Counted from the stretch's first letter, positions 17,775-27,075 are shown. The stretch is DNA of 64,000 bases from Rhodococcus jostii RHA1 (GCF_000014565.1 NC_008268.1:6390501-6454500); one strand, 5' to 3'. Notes: generated by a model from the letters alone, not told the origin. Made by a program: numbers and translations.

Positions 17775-18704
17775 ATGACGGAACCCCTTCCGAGCTGGCG
17801 TGAGGGTGATGGCAAGGCGGCCATCGTGGGATTCGTCGGGCGGGTGACGGCGGAGGGCGTCCCCGTGGAGGATCGGATCGCGGTCTTCGACAACGACGGC
17901 ACTCTGTGGTGTGAGAAGCCGATGCCCATTCAGCTCGACTTCATCCTGCGCCGTCTCGTCGTCATGGCCGAGCACGATGAGGATCTTCGCACCCGTCAGC
18001 CCTGGCAGGCCGCCTACACGCAGGATTACGGCTGGTTGAACGACGTCATCAGGCGGCACTACAGCGGCGACGACAGCGGCGTGAGAGAACTCGCCGCCGG
18101 TGTGCTGACCGGTTTCGCCGATGTAACCGTGGAGGAATTCGAGGCCGGGGCGGACCGGTTCCTGCGCACCGCACGGCATCCCACCCTCGACCGCGACTAC
18201 CTGGCGTGCAGTTACGCACCGATGGTGGAGTTGCTCGACTACCTGGCCGTCAACGGATTCCGCAACTACATCGTGTCCGGCGGTGGCCGCGATTTCATGC
18301 GGCCGATCAGTCACGACGTGTATGGCATTCCGCGGCAGCGGGTCATCGGCAGCGGGGTGTCACTGGCCTGGAAGCACGACGGCAGCAGCGGCGTGATCGT
18401 CCGCAGAGCGGAGGCGGACGTCCTCGACGACGGACCCGAGAAGCCGGTGCAGATCTGGAACCGGATCGGCAGGCGACCCCTGCTGGCGGCGGGAAACAGC
18501 AACGGGGACATCCCGATGCTGCAATTCTCGGAGGCGCCGGACCGGCCGTCGCTGCGGTTGCTGCTGCGCCACGACGACGCCGCCCGCGAGTTCGACTACG
18601 TCGCGGGCGCCGAGGAGGCGCTCGAACTGGCCGGAACCCAGGACTGGACCGTCGTCAGTATCGAAAACGACTGGGCAACGGTGTTCCCGCCGCAACTCGA
18701 ATAG
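17775..18704 (+). CDS. HAD-superfamily phosphatase/hydrolase
   Basis: A 309-residue haloacid-dehalogenase-like hydrolase. Motif I is FDNDGTLW with nucleophile D39 and acid/base D41. Motif II is the serine in VSGGGRDFM; the EKPVQIW lysine can serve as motif III; motif IV is GNSNGDIPML. A helical cap of about 110 residues sits between motifs I and II, as in SerB-type phosphatases. It is 13 bp behind the arylsulfatase and so probably co-transcribed. It may dephosphorylate a product of sulfate-ester metabolism, but the substrate is not evident. CGGAAGG precedes ATG 17775. Confidence 0.85.
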   Translation: MTEPLPSWREGDGKAAIVGFVGRVTAEGVPVEDRIAVFDNDGTLWCEKPMPIQLDFILRRLVVMAEHDEDLRTRQPWQAAYTQDYGWLNDVIRRHYSGDDSGVRELAAGVLTGFADVTVEEFEAGADRFLRTARHPTLDRDYLACSYAPMVELLDYLAVNGFRNYIVSGGGRDFMRPISHDVYGIPRQRVIGSGVSLAWKHDGSSGVIVRRAEADVLDDGPEKPVQIWNRIGRRPLLAAGNSNGDIPMLQFSEAPDRPSLRLLLRHDDAAREFDYVAGAEEALELAGTQDWTVVSIENDWATVFPPQLE

Positions 18705-18810
18705 TCCGGGGAATCCTCGTGGGTTGGCCGCGAATCGGGGAATCGACGCCTAGCGTGATGCATGGCACGACCGGGCCCCGATTGCGCACCCTCCCGAACA
18801 GGAACACTCC

Positions 18811-19224
18811 ATGGACACTGTCAGGTTCTTCGAACTCGCAACGGAAGTGTTCGAAGTGCTCGGTGTCCTTGCGATGGTTGTCGGGTTTCTCTTCGCCTTC
18901 TTCCTCGCGGTCCGCGCGTGGAGGCGGACCGGGGACGGTGCTCAGGCGTTCAAGACCCTGCGGGAGTCGCTGGGAGGCGCGATTCTGCTCGGCCTGGAAT
19001 TGCTCGTCGCGGCCGACATCGTCAAGACGGTCACGTCCACACCGTCGCTGACCGATGCCGCCGTCCTGGGGGTGATCGTGCTGATTCGCACCGTGCTGAG
19101 CCTGTCCATCGAGATCGAGATCGACGGTGTCGCACCGTGGCGGAAGGCGTTCGTGACCGGACCGCAGGTGCTCGCCCACGCGGCGCGCTCGTCCGCGGGG
19201 CAGGAGCCGAGTTCGGGCCGGTGA
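18811..19224 (+). CDS. DUF1622 membrane protein
   Basis: A 137-residue integral membrane protein with three predicted helices (about 15-36, 52-70 and 83-100). The pattern FFLAVRAWRRTGDGAQAFKTLRESLGGAILLGLELLVAADIV is characteristic of DUF1622. These proteins are uncharacterised; the basic loop between TM1 and TM2 is conserved. AGGAAC precedes the ATG at 18811. An out-of-frame ATG at 18762 lies just after a TAGCGT hexamer. The stop codon sits in the loop of a strong hairpin. Confidence 0.88.
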   Translation: MDTVRFFELATEVFEVLGVLAMVVGFLFAFFLAVRAWRRTGDGAQAFKTLRESLGGAILLGLELLVAADIVKTVTSTPSLTDAAVLGVIVLIRTVLSLSIEIEIDGVAPWRKAFVTGPQVLAHAARSSAGQEPSSGR

Positions 19225-19238
19225 GTCGCCGGCCCGAA
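19212..19238. terminator. Bidirectional terminator between DUF1622 gene and permease gene
   Basis: TTCGGGCCGG (19212-19221) and CCGGCCCGAA (19229-19238) form a perfect 10-bp stem with a 7-nt loop. The TGA of the DUF1622 gene lies in that loop. The hairpin separates two convergent genes. Confidence 0.65.
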
Positions 19239-19242
19239 TCGG

Positions 19243-20607
19243 TCACACCGTCTGCGAGCGCTGGCGTAACCGGGTGTTGAGCACACCGAGTGCCGCGATG
19301 ACGAGGAACAGGACGCACGTCGAGATCAGCTGGGTGCGGGCATCGGAGTCGAAGAGCATGAGCACGACGAAACCGCCGAGCATTGCGAGAGTGAGGTAGC
19401 TGAGCCACGGGAACAACCACATCCGCACGGTCAGCTTGCCCTCGCGTTCGAGCCGCGGGCGCAGCCGCAGATGCGAGACGACGATGAAGATCCAGATGAC
19501 CAGCAGCGCCGAGCCGACGGCGTTCAGGAGAAGTCCCAGGAGGTCGTCGGGCAGCCACCAGTTGAGCAGGACGCTGACGAAACCGAAGAACACCGACAGC
19601 AGCACCGCGTTGAGGGGCACTCCGGAATTCGAGATCCGGGCCATGAACGCGGGACCGTCGCCGCGCCGGGACAGCGAATACGCCATCCGCGACGTGCCGT
19701 AGATGTTGGCGTTGAACGCCGACAACAACGCGACCACGACCACCAGTTCCATGAACCCGGCCACGTACGGGATGTGCGCCTGGTTGAGGACGGCCACGAA
19801 CGGTCCGCTCTTCAGGTCCGAGGAATCCCAGGGAAGGACGAGGACCATGATCGAGATCGAGCCGAGGTAGAAGACGCTGATGCGCCAGACGACGCTGCGC
19901 ATCGCCACGGCGATGGACCGCTCAGGGTCCTCGGATTCGGCGGCGGCGATGGTCACGATCTCGATGCCACCGAACGCGAACGCGACGACAAGCAGTCCCG
20001 CGGCGACGCCGGCGAAGCCCTCGGGCATGAAGCCGCCGTGGCCGAAGAGGTTGGTGGTGCCCACCGGTTCGGTGTCCGGCAGCAGGCCGAACACCAGCAG
20101 CACGCCGATCACCAGGAACGCGATGATGACGGTGACCTTGATGGCCGCGAACCAGAACTCGAACTCACCGAAGTTGCTGACCTTCGCGAGGTTGACCGCC
20201 GCGAAGAAGATCACGAACACGAGGGCGACGACCCACTGCGGAACACCCGGTAGCCAGCCGCTCACGATGCCGGAGGCGCCGGTGATCTCGGCGCCGAGAA
20301 CCATGATCAGCATGAACCAGTAGAGCCAGCCCATCACGAATCCGGCCCATTCGCCGATGCCGATCCGCGCGTAGTGCGAGAAGGACCCGCTGGCGGGGAT
20401 CGCCGCTCCCATCTCGCCGAGCATGCGCATCACGAACACGACGATGATGCCGGCGAGCAGGTAGGAGACGAGGACGGCGGGACCGGCGGTCGCGATACCG
20501 ACACCGGTACCGAGGAACAGTCCGGCACCGATCGCGGAACCGAGGCCCATCATCGTGAGGTGACGGACCTTCAGGCCCCGGCCCAGGGTGCTGGTCGAAT
20601 CGGTCAT
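19243..20607 (-). CDS. Amino acid permease (APC superfamily, AAT family)
   Basis: A proton-coupled amino acid transporter with about 12 transmembrane helices. The N-terminal GLKVRHLTMMGLGSAIGAGLFLGTG motif and the GEMGAAIPASGSFSHYA loop define the AAT group (GABA, proline, aromatic or cycloserine-type permeases). Charged residues of the substrate path (AAAESEDPERS) are present. The specific amino acid cannot be deduced. I take ATG 20607; an in-frame GTG 20634 just after dapD is an alternative giving 463 residues. It is read behind dapD on the same strand. Confidence 0.85.
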   Translation of the reverse strand: MTDSTSTLGRGLKVRHLTMMGLGSAIGAGLFLGTGVGIATAGPAVLVSYLLAGIIVVFVMRMLGEMGAAIPASGSFSHYARIGIGEWAGFVMGWLYWFMLIMVLGAEITGASGIVSGWLPGVPQWVVALVFVIFFAAVNLAKVSNFGEFEFWFAAIKVTVIIAFLVIGVLLVFGLLPDTEPVGTTNLFGHGGFMPEGFAGVAAGLLVVAFAFGGIEIVTIAAAESEDPERSIAVAMRSVVWRISVFYLGSISIMVLVLPWDSSDLKSGPFVAVLNQAHIPYVAGFMELVVVVALLSAFNANIYGTSRMAYSLSRRGDGPAFMARISNSGVPLNAVLLSVFFGFVSVLLNWWLPDDLLGLLLNAVGSALLVIWIFIVVSHLRLRPRLEREGKLTVRMWLFPWLSYLTLAMLGGFVVLMLFDSDARTQLISTCVLFLVIAALGVLNTRLRQRSQTV

Positions 20608-20638
20608 GGTGTCGGGTGTTCGCGAACCGCTCACTGCG

Positions 20639-21592
20639 TCAGTCGTTTGCGTGCAGAGCGGCGTTCAGTTCCACGCCGGTGCCCTTCCACGGCACGACCT
20701 CGACGGCTCCCGACACGGAGTTGCGACGGAACAGCAGGTTGGACTGGCCGTTGAGTTCCTTGGCCTTCACGACGGTGCCGTCCGGCCCGGTGACCTTGGT
20801 TCCCGCGGTCACGTACAGGCCGGCCTCGAGGACGCAGTCGTCGCCGAGCGAGATGCCGAGACCGGCGTTGGCGCCGAGCAGGCAGCGCTTGCCGACGGAG
20901 ATGGTCTCCTTGCCGCCACCGGACAGGGTGCCCATGATCGAGGCGCCGCCGCCCACGTCGGATCCGTCGTCGACGACGACGCCCGCGGAGATACGGCCTT
21001 CGACCATGGAGTTGCCGAGCGTGCCGGCGTTGAAGTTGACGAAGCCCTCGTGCATCACGGTGGTGCCGCTGGCCAGGTGGGCGCCGAGGCGCACGCGGTC
21101 GGCGTCGGCGATGCGGACGCCGGACGGGACGACGTAGTCGACCATGCGCGGGAACTTGTCGACACCGAACACGGTGACCACACCGCGGATGCGCAGGCGC
21201 GACCGCACCTTCTCGAAGCCCTCGACCGCGCAGGGGCCGAAGTTGGTCCACACCACGTTGGACAGCAATCCGAACAGACCGTCGAGGTTGACGCCGTGCG
21301 GGGTCACGAGGCGATGCGAGAGGAGGTGAAGGCGCAGGTAGGCGTCGTGTGCGTCGGCCGGCGGCGCGGACAGGTCGGCGATGGTGGTGCGCACCACGAC
21401 CTGGTCGACCTCACGCGCTTCGTCGGGTCCGGCGAGGAGTGCCAGATCGGAGGGGATGTCGCCACCCTCGATCCGCACGGTGCCCGCGTCGTCGAAGTTT
21501 CCCAGCTCGGGTGCCGGGAACCAGGTGTCGAGGACCGTGCCGCCGACGGTCACGTTGGCGATGCCTACTGCTGATGCTCCCTGTGTGCTCAC
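20639..21592 (-). CDS. dapD: 2,3,4,5-Tetrahydropyridine-2,6-dicarboxylate N-succinyltransferase
   Basis: Transfers succinyl from succinyl-CoA to tetrahydrodipicolinate in lysine/meso-DAP synthesis. At 317 residues it matches the long actinobacterial DapD (Rv1201c). The N-terminal alpha/beta domain is followed by a left-handed beta-helix of hexapeptide repeats (about residues 170-265; [30 protein letters not shown]). The GTG start at 21592 has no ribosome site but a TAACCT hexamer 8 nt upstream, within a palindrome. dapE lies on the other side of a divergent gene, a layout shared with mycobacteria. Confidence 0.96.
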   Translation of the reverse strand: MSTQGASAVGIANVTVGGTVLDTWFPAPELGNFDDAGTVRIEGGDIPSDLALLAGPDEAREVDQVVVRTTIADLSAPPADAHDAYLRLHLLSHRLVTPHGVNLDGLFGLLSNVVWTNFGPCAVEGFEKVRSRLRIRGVVTVFGVDKFPRMVDYVVPSGVRIADADRVRLGAHLASGTTVMHEGFVNFNAGTLGNSMVEGRISAGVVVDDGSDVGGGASIMGTLSGGGKETISVGKRCLLGANAGLGISLGDDCVLEAGLYVTAGTKVTGPDGTVVKAKELNGQSNLLFRRNSVSGAVEVVPWKGTGVELNAALHAND

Positions 21593-21611
21593 GGCAGTAG
21601 AGGTTACTGCC
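21593..21611 (-). promoter_or_regulatory. Palindrome containing -10 hexamer directly before dapD start
   Basis: GGCAGTA and TACTGCC (7-bp perfect arms, 5-nt spacer) abut the dapD GTG. On the coding strand the palindrome includes TAACCT, 8 nt from the start. A protein bound here would cover the transcription start, so it may be an operator for a leaderless dapD mRNA. Confidence 0.45.
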
Positions 21612-21733
21612 TCATTACTCGGGCATTCCCAGCGGTCGTTATCGGGGCGTGATCGAATCGAAACCGAGCGGGTTCCGGGCGGGTGGGGGAGTATGCACGG
21701 GGCACGTGGGACACACCGGGAAAGGTCGTGGCA

Positions 21734-22687
21734 ATGCGCATTTCGAGGTTGGGTCGATTCGTCGGAGGCGGCCTGCGGGCGGCGGCAGCGGGCGCACTGC
21801 TCGCGGGAGTCGTGTCGGTGGTGGCGCCGCAGACCGCGTCCGCCGCCCCGGTGTGCCCGGGCGCCGGTCAGGCGCCGGTTCTCGTGGGGCGGGTGCCGGG
21901 TGCGGCGCTCGAGGGAGTCGCCGTGGACGGCGGGGGTCGCCTCTACACGACGGACCTCGTGAGCGGACGCGTGTTCCGCCTCGACGCCCCGGGAGCCCCC
22001 GCGGTCCCGGTCGCGACGGTGCCGGACGGCGGGGCCGGGGCGCTGGCCTGGGCGTCGGACGGCTCACTGCTGGTGGGATACGGCGCGGACGCCCGCGTGT
22101 TCCTCGGCGACATCCTGCGTCCGGGCGCGATCGCGAAGCTGAACACCGCGACCAACGTGCTCACCCCGTTCGTATCGGGACTGAGCGCGGCCAACGGACT
22201 CGATGTCGCCGCCGACGGAACCGCATACGCCACCAACGACTTCGGAACCCAGATCGGGCGGGTGTTCGCCGACGGGCGGGTGGAACCCAACTGGGCGACG
22301 CTGCCCAGCGCCAACGGTGCGGTGCTCGGCGCGGACGATCGGTACCTCTATGTGTCGCGGACGTTCGTGAATCCGGGTGTGAGCCGGATCCCGCTGGCGA
22401 ACCCGCGAGCGCCCGAGAGCATCCTCGACCTGTCCGGTCTCGACACGTTCGCCGCGCCCGACGGCCTGGCCATGGACTCGCGAGGCCGTCCGGTGGTCCC
22501 GGCCAACGTGCGCGGCGAGATCTGGCGCCTCGACTCGCCGGGGCAGTACTGCGTGCTGGCGTCCGGTCTGCCGACGTCGAGCATGGTCGTCTACGGGCAG
22601 GGGTCCGGCGGCTTCTCGGCGGGACGGCTGTTCCGCATCGGTTTCGACGGTGCGATCTACGAGATCCCCGGCGGCGTCGACGGGTAG
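21734..22687 (+). CDS. Secreted SMP-30/gluconolactonase-like beta-propeller protein
   Basis: A 317-residue exported protein. A signal peptide is clear: basic MRISRLGR, a hydrophobic core to about residue 34, and an ASAAP cleavage site. The mature part contains repeated strands of the kind [26 protein letters not shown] and [17 protein letters not shown], typical of six-bladed NHL/SMP-30 propellers. Two cysteines (PVCPG near the mature N-terminus and QYCVLA) could form a disulfide. Function is unknown; related proteins include lactonases and ligand-binding scaffolds. ATG 21734 has GGAAAGG upstream. Confidence 0.8.
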   Translation: MRISRLGRFVGGGLRAAAAGALLAGVVSVVAPQTASAAPVCPGAGQAPVLVGRVPGAALEGVAVDGGGRLYTTDLVSGRVFRLDAPGAPAVPVATVPDGGAGALAWASDGSLLVGYGADARVFLGDILRPGAIAKLNTATNVLTPFVSGLSAANGLDVAADGTAYATNDFGTQIGRVFADGRVEPNWATLPSANGAVLGADDRYLYVSRTFVNPGVSRIPLANPRAPESILDLSGLDTFAAPDGLAMDSRGRPVVPANVRGEIWRLDSPGQYCVLASGLPTSSMVVYGQGSGGFSAGRLFRIGFDGAIYEIPGGVDG

Positions 22688-22716
22688 CAACACCCGAGCG
22701 GGCGGACGGGTCGGCT

Positions 22717-22722
22717 TAGGGT
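22717..22722 (+). promoter_or_regulatory. -10 hexamer, leaderless dapE promoter
   Basis: TAGGGT ends 6 nt before GTG 22729; no ribosome site lies between. Confidence 0.55.
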
Positions 22723-22728
22723 GGACGG

Positions 22729-23802
22729 GTGAGCCCACTCGACCTCCACGCCGATCCCATCGACCTCACCGCCGCCCTGGTGGACATCCCGAGCGTCTCG
22801 CACGACGAGTCGGCGATCGCCGCCGCCGTCGAGTCGGCGCTGCGGGAGCAGACCACCGGTTTCGAGATCATCCGCAACGGCAACGCCGTGCTCGCCCGGA
22901 CCGATCGGGGACTGCCGAGCCGGGTGATGCTCGCCGGTCACCTGGACACGGTGCCGATCGCGGACAATGTGCCCTCCCGGCGTGAGGGTGATCTGCTGCA
23001 CGGATGCGGAACGGTCGACATGAAGTCGGGCGACGCGGTGTTCCTGCACCTCGCCGCCACCACCCGGAACCTCGCGCACGATCTGACCCTGGTGTTCTAC
23101 GACTGCGAGGAGATCGCAGCCGTGCACAACGGGCTCGGACGGATCGAACGCGAGATCCCCGACTGGCTGCGCGCGGACGTCGCGATCCTCGGCGAGCCGA
23201 CCGGAGGTCTCATCGAGGCGGGGTGTCAGGGCACGTTGCGGGTGACGCTGACCACCCGCGGCACCCGCGCGCACTCCGCGAGATCGTGGCTGGGTGACAA
23301 CGCGATCCACCGCTTCGCCCCGGTCCTGCAGCGGCTGTCGGACTACACGGCGCGGTCGGTGGACATCGACGGCTGCGTGTACCGGGAAGGGTTGTCCGCC
23401 GTGCGGATCTCGGGCGGCGTCGCGGGCAACGTGGTTCCCGACGCGGCGGAGATGGACGTGAACTTCCGCTTCGCCCCCGACCGCAGCGCCGAGCAGGCCA
23501 TCGACCACGTGCGGGAGGTCTTCGACGGCCTCGAACTGGGTTTCGAGGTCACGGACCTGTCGCCGGGAGCCCTGCCCGGGTTGAGCGATCCGGCGGCTGC
23601 GGCCCTGATCGAGGCGGCGGGCGGCGAGTTCCGCGCCAAGTACGGGTGGACGGACGTGTCACGGTTCTCCGCCCTCGGCATCCCGGCCGTCAACTACGGC
23701 CCCGGCGATCCGAACCTCGCACACAAGCGGGACGAGCACGTGCCCGTCCAGCAGATCACCGACGTGACGACCGTGCTGCGCGCCTATCTGAGCGCCCCGT
23801 GA
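22729..23802 (+). CDS. dapE: Succinyl-diaminopimelate desuccinylase
   Basis: M20-family zinc amidohydrolase that removes succinate from N-succinyl-LL-DAP. At 357 residues it matches Rv1202. Metal ligands are visible: the histidine in GHLDTVP (with D), D in [10 protein letters not shown], the glutamates in YDCEEIA, and the later histidine in NLAHKRDEH. The dimerisation/lid domain lies at about 175-285. It completes a dapC/dapD/dapE set within 20 kb. The start is fixed by the promoter hexamer 6 nt upstream. Confidence 0.95.
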   Translation: MSPLDLHADPIDLTAALVDIPSVSHDESAIAAAVESALREQTTGFEIIRNGNAVLARTDRGLPSRVMLAGHLDTVPIADNVPSRREGDLLHGCGTVDMKSGDAVFLHLAATTRNLAHDLTLVFYDCEEIAAVHNGLGRIEREIPDWLRADVAILGEPTGGLIEAGCQGTLRVTLTTRGTRAHSARSWLGDNAIHRFAPVLQRLSDYTARSVDIDGCVYREGLSAVRISGGVAGNVVPDAAEMDVNFRFAPDRSAEQAIDHVREVFDGLELGFEVTDLSPGALPGLSDPAAAALIEAAGGEFRAKYGWTDVSRFSALGIPAVNYGPGDPNLAHKRDEHVPVQQITDVTTVLRAYLSAP

Positions 23803-23844
23803 CTGCCCGGTGCCCCGAACGGGCCACCCGCTAGCCTGGGGCGC
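23792..23844 (+). promoter_or_regulatory. Leaderless promoter and hairpin before first LOG gene
   Basis: TAGCCT (23832-23837) lies 7 nt before ATG 23845. GCGCCCC (23792-23798) is complementary to GGGGCGC (23838-23844), so readthrough RNA from dapE could sequester this start whereas a transcript begun at the local promoter could not. Confidence 0.4.
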
Positions 23845-24645
23845 ATGGCACCCGAGAAGAACAGTCACGGCCGGAAGTCCTCGTCCGTGAAGCACCGGGG
23901 TCCGGTGCAGTTGAGGCGCGCCCGCAAGGCCGACACCACCACCACCGACGAGCGGTTGCTCGACGAGCGGGGCTCGACCGACTGGGTGCACACCGACCCC
24001 TGGCGGGTACTGCGGATCCAGAGCGAGTTCATCGAGGGGTTCGGTGCCCTGGCCGAGGTGCCGCGCGCGGTCACCGTCTTCGGTTCCGCTCGCACTCCGG
24101 ACGGCCACCCGGAGTACGAGGCGGCACGGGCGCTGGGTGCCCGCCTGGCCGAGGCCGGCTACGCCGTCATGACCGGCGGCGGCCCCGGCGTCATGGAGGC
24201 GGCCAACCGCGGCGCCAGCGAATCGGGTGGTTACTCCATCGGCCTCGGCATCGAGCTGCCGTTCGAGGAGGGCCTCAACGAGTGGGTCGACCTCGGCATC
24301 AACTTCCGCTACTTCTTCGCGCGCAAGACGATGTTCGTGAAGTACTCGCAGGCGTTCATCTGCCTGCCCGGCGGGTTCGGGACGCTCGACGAGCTGTTCG
24401 AGGCGCTGACTCTGGTGCAGACGCGCAAGGTCACGAGATTCCCGATCGTCCTGTTCGGCACCGAGTACTGGTCCGGGCTCGTGGACTGGTTGCGGGGAAC
24501 TCTCCAACGCAGCGGCAAGATCTCGGAAGGTGACGTCAATCTCTTGCACGTCACGGACGATGTGGAGGAAGCGGTGCAGATCGTCATACGGTCGCAGCAG
24601 GGTGTCGACGAAGCTGCCCTGCTCGGGACGGAGGACCAGTGGTGA
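23845..24645 (+). CDS. LOG-family (TIGR00730) protein, long form
   Basis: A 266-residue Rossmann-fold protein of the lysine-decarboxylase-like/LOG family. The nucleotide motif MTGGGPGVMEAANRGA and the signature PGGFGTLDELFEALTLVQ are intact. Enzymes of this family are cytokinin-activating or general nucleoside-5'-monophosphate phosphoribohydrolases. The 60-residue basic N-terminal extension (HGRKSSSVKHRGPVQLRRARK) distinguishes this long type. It corresponds to the Rv1204/1205 region. The stop overlaps the next LOG gene. Confidence 0.9.
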   Translation: MAPEKNSHGRKSSSVKHRGPVQLRRARKADTTTTDERLLDERGSTDWVHTDPWRVLRIQSEFIEGFGALAEVPRAVTVFGSARTPDGHPEYEAARALGARLAEAGYAVMTGGGPGVMEAANRGASESGGYSIGLGIELPFEEGLNEWVDLGINFRYFFARKTMFVKYSQAFICLPGGFGTLDELFEALTLVQTRKVTRFPIVLFGTEYWSGLVDWLRGTLQRSGKISEGDVNLLHVTDDVEEAVQIVIRSQQGVDEAALLGTEDQW

Positions 24646-25202
24646 TACCGGAAACTGTTCCACCGCGGTCGTTCTCGGTGTGCGTCTACTGTGCGTCCGG
24701 TCCCGTGGACGACCACTTCCTGGAACTCGCGTCCCGGGTGGGTACCGAAATCGGAAAGCGCGGTTGGCAACTCGTGTCCGGCGGCGGCAACGTCTCGATG
24801 ATGGGCGCGGTGGCCGAGGCTGCCCGCGCGGCAGGGGCGACAACCGTCGGTGTCATTCCGAAAGCTCTGGTGCACAGAGAAGTCGCCGACGTCGACGCCG
24901 ACGAGCTGGTGGTCACCGACACCATGCGCCAGCGCAAGCAGATCATGGAGGACCGGGCGGACGCGTTCGTCACGCTGCCCGGCGGTATCGGCACGCTGGA
25001 GGAGCTGTTCGAAACGTGGACCGCGGGCTATCTCGGTATGCACGAGAAACCGGTGGTCCTGCTCGATCCGCACGGTCACTATACGGGGCTGCTCGACTGG
25101 CTCGACGGACTGCGGGGCGGCGGTTTCGTGGCGCAGCGCGCCCTCGACAGGCTGCTCGTCCGGGTCGATGTCGGGGAGGCGCTGGACGCCTGCGTCTCCT
25201 GA
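24639..25202 (+). CDS. LOG-family protein, short form (Rv1205-like)
   Basis: A 187-residue LOG protein overlapping its longer paralogue by 7 bp. It has SGGGNVSMMGAVAEAA and PGGIGTLEELFETWT, the two motifs needed for AMP binding and catalysis. M. tuberculosis Rv1205 at the same locus has been shown to be a LOG phosphoribohydrolase that makes cytokinins. Two GTG codons (24639 and 24642) are possible starts. The tandem pair suggests either heteromeric function or different substrates. Confidence 0.92.
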   Translation: MVIPETVPPRSFSVCVYCASGPVDDHFLELASRVGTEIGKRGWQLVSGGGNVSMMGAVAEAARAAGATTVGVIPKALVHREVADVDADELVVTDTMRQRKQIMEDRADAFVTLPGGIGTLEELFETWTAGYLGMHEKPVVLLDPHGHYTGLLDWLDGLRGGGFVAQRALDRLLVRVDVGEALDACVS

Positions 25203-25241
25203 GGCGCCGCCCGGTCCGCGTCGTGGCGCACGTTGTTACCG

Positions 25242-25270
25242 TGCAGTAAGGTGACCTGACTCATACTGCA
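25242..25270 (+). promoter_or_regulatory. Inverted repeat around fadD6 promoter
   Basis: TGCAGTA (25242-25248) and TACTGCA (25264-25270) are perfect inverted 7-mers separated by 15 bp. TAAGGT, a likely -10, overlaps the left arm. The position suits a repressor site for the acyl-CoA synthetase gene. Confidence 0.4.
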
Positions 25271-25286
25271 GGCCTGAGGGGATGTC

Positions 25287-27062
25287 ATGCGTTCTGAAGC
25301 TCGTTCGACGATCGGGGTGGTCGACCTCGCGAGGCGGTTGCCGGCCATGATTCCGGAGCTGCCGATCATGGCGAAGGGGGTCCTCGGCCTGATCCGGACC
25401 CCCGACGCGAGGGAATCGATCGGCCTCGTCTTCCAGCGCGCTGCCGCCGCGCACCCGCGCCGCACGTTCCTGCGGTTCGAGGGCGAATCGCTGAGCTACC
25501 GGAATGCCAACGTCCGCGTGAACCGGTACGCCCACGTGCTCGCCGACCTCGGAGTGGCACGCGGGGACGTCGTCGGGATCCTGGGGAAGAACTCGCCCGA
25601 GACGCTGCTCATCGCACTCGCCGCGGTCAAGCTCGGCGCCGCCGCCGGGATGCTGAACCACAACCAGCGCGGAGACGTGCTCGCGCACAGCATCTCGCTG
25701 CTCGACAGCCGGGTCCTGGTGGTGTCCGAGGCGTGCGGCGAGGCCATGGACTCGCTCGACGAACCGCCTGCCGTGCCCTCGGTGCTCTACTTCGACGACC
25801 TCGACCGGCTCGCCGAGAAGGCCGCAGACGACAACCCCGAGGTGTGCGAGCAGATCCAGGCCCGGGAGAAGGCCTTCTACATCTTCACCTCCGGCACCAC
25901 GGGACTGCCGAAGGCCAGCCTGATGAGCCACTTCCGCTGGCTCAAGAGCATGTCCGGGCTCGGCAACATGGGCGTCCGGCTGCGTGGCAGCGACGTCCTG
26001 TACTGCTGCCTGCCGCTCTATCACAACAACGCGCTGACGGTGTCGCTGTCCTCGGTGCTCGGATCGGGTGCGACGCTCGCACTGGGCAAGCAGTTCTCGG
26101 CGTCCAAATTCTGGGCCGACGTCGAACTGAACCGGGCTACCGCGTTCACCTACATCGGCGAACTGTGCCGGTACCTGCTGAACCAGCCCGAGAAGCCCGG
26201 CGACCGCGACAACTCCATCCGGCTGATGGTCGGCAACGGTCTCCGCCCGGAGATCTGGTCCGAGTTCACCACCCGGTTCGGGATCTCCCGGGTGGCCGAG
26301 TTCTACGGCGCCAGCGAGTGCAACATCGCGTTCGTCAACGCCCTCAACGTCGACCGGACGGCAGGCATCTGCCCCCTGCCGCACGCCGTGGTCGAGTACG
26401 ACGAGGACAGCGGATCGCCCCGGCGGCACTCCGACGGCAGGCTGCGGAAGGTTCGCACCGGCGACGTCGGACTGCTGCTGTCGAAGGTCACGGACCGGGC
26501 GCCGTTCGACGGATACACCGACGAGGAGGCCACCGACAAGAAGCTCGTCCGCGACGGCTTCGACGACGGCGACTGCTGGTTCGACACCGGCGACCTGGTG
26601 CGCAGGCAGGGCTGGTCGCACGTCGCGTTCGTCGACCGGCTCGGCGACACGTTCCGGTGGAAGGGGGAGAACGTCGCGACCACCGAGGTGGAGGGCGCGC
26701 TCCTCGCGCATCCTGCGGTCGAGCACGCCGTCGTCTACGGCGTCGAGATCCCCGGGACCGACGGTCGCGCCGGGATGGCCGCGGTGACGTTGCACGAGAA
26801 CGAGAAGTTCGACGGTTCCGACGTCGCGGAGTTGCTGTTCCAGCGGCTGCCGTCGTACGCGGTGCCGCTGTTCGTCCGCGTCGTCGACTCGTTGGAACAG
26901 ACGTCGACGTTCAAGAGCCGCAAGGTGGAACTCCGCAAGGAGGGCTACGACGTCGAGGACACCGACACGCTGCACGTGCTGTCCGGGCGCAGCGACGGGT
27001 ACAAGCCCTCATACGACGGGTACGTCGACGAAGTGGCGAAGGGTTCGCTCCCCAAGGGGTAA
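25287..27062 (+). CDS. fadD6: Long-chain fatty-acid-CoA synthetase FadD6
   Basis: A 591-residue ANL enzyme orthologous by position and length to Rv1206 FadD6, a very-long-chain acyl-CoA synthetase of the FATP/FACVL type. The ATP motif FTSGTTGLPKASLMSH lies at about residue 200; YGASECN, the TGDL core and DRLGDTFRWKGENVATTEVE (FATP signature) are all present. It activates long fatty acids, possibly during uptake. A GAGGGG ribosome site precedes ATG 25287. Confidence 0.95.
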   Translation: MRSEARSTIGVVDLARRLPAMIPELPIMAKGVLGLIRTPDARESIGLVFQRAAAAHPRRTFLRFEGESLSYRNANVRVNRYAHVLADLGVARGDVVGILGKNSPETLLIALAAVKLGAAAGMLNHNQRGDVLAHSISLLDSRVLVVSEACGEAMDSLDEPPAVPSVLYFDDLDRLAEKAADDNPEVCEQIQAREKAFYIFTSGTTGLPKASLMSHFRWLKSMSGLGNMGVRLRGSDVLYCCLPLYHNNALTVSLSSVLGSGATLALGKQFSASKFWADVELNRATAFTYIGELCRYLLNQPEKPGDRDNSIRLMVGNGLRPEIWSEFTTRFGISRVAEFYGASECNIAFVNALNVDRTAGICPLPHAVVEYDEDSGSPRRHSDGRLRKVRTGDVGLLLSKVTDRAPFDGYTDEEATDKKLVRDGFDDGDCWFDTGDLVRRQGWSHVAFVDRLGDTFRWKGENVATTEVEGALLAHPAVEHAVVYGVEIPGTDGRAGMAAVTLHENEKFDGSDVAELLFQRLPSYAVPLFVRVVDSLEQTSTFKSRKVELRKEGYDVEDTDTLHVLSGRSDGYKPSYDGYVDEVAKGSLPKG

Positions 27063-27075
27063 TGCGGCTACGCCG

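Noticed and set aside
15383..17929. 848-codon open frame opposite the arylsulfatase
   Set aside because: The sulfatase has its catalytic CxPxR motif and metal sites; the antisense product has no domain pattern and is a codon-bias artefact.
18762..19280. 172-codon plus-strand frame overlapping DUF1622
   Set aside because: It starts at an ATG after a promoter-like hexamer, but the product is Arg/Cys-rich without motif and overlaps a clear membrane protein.
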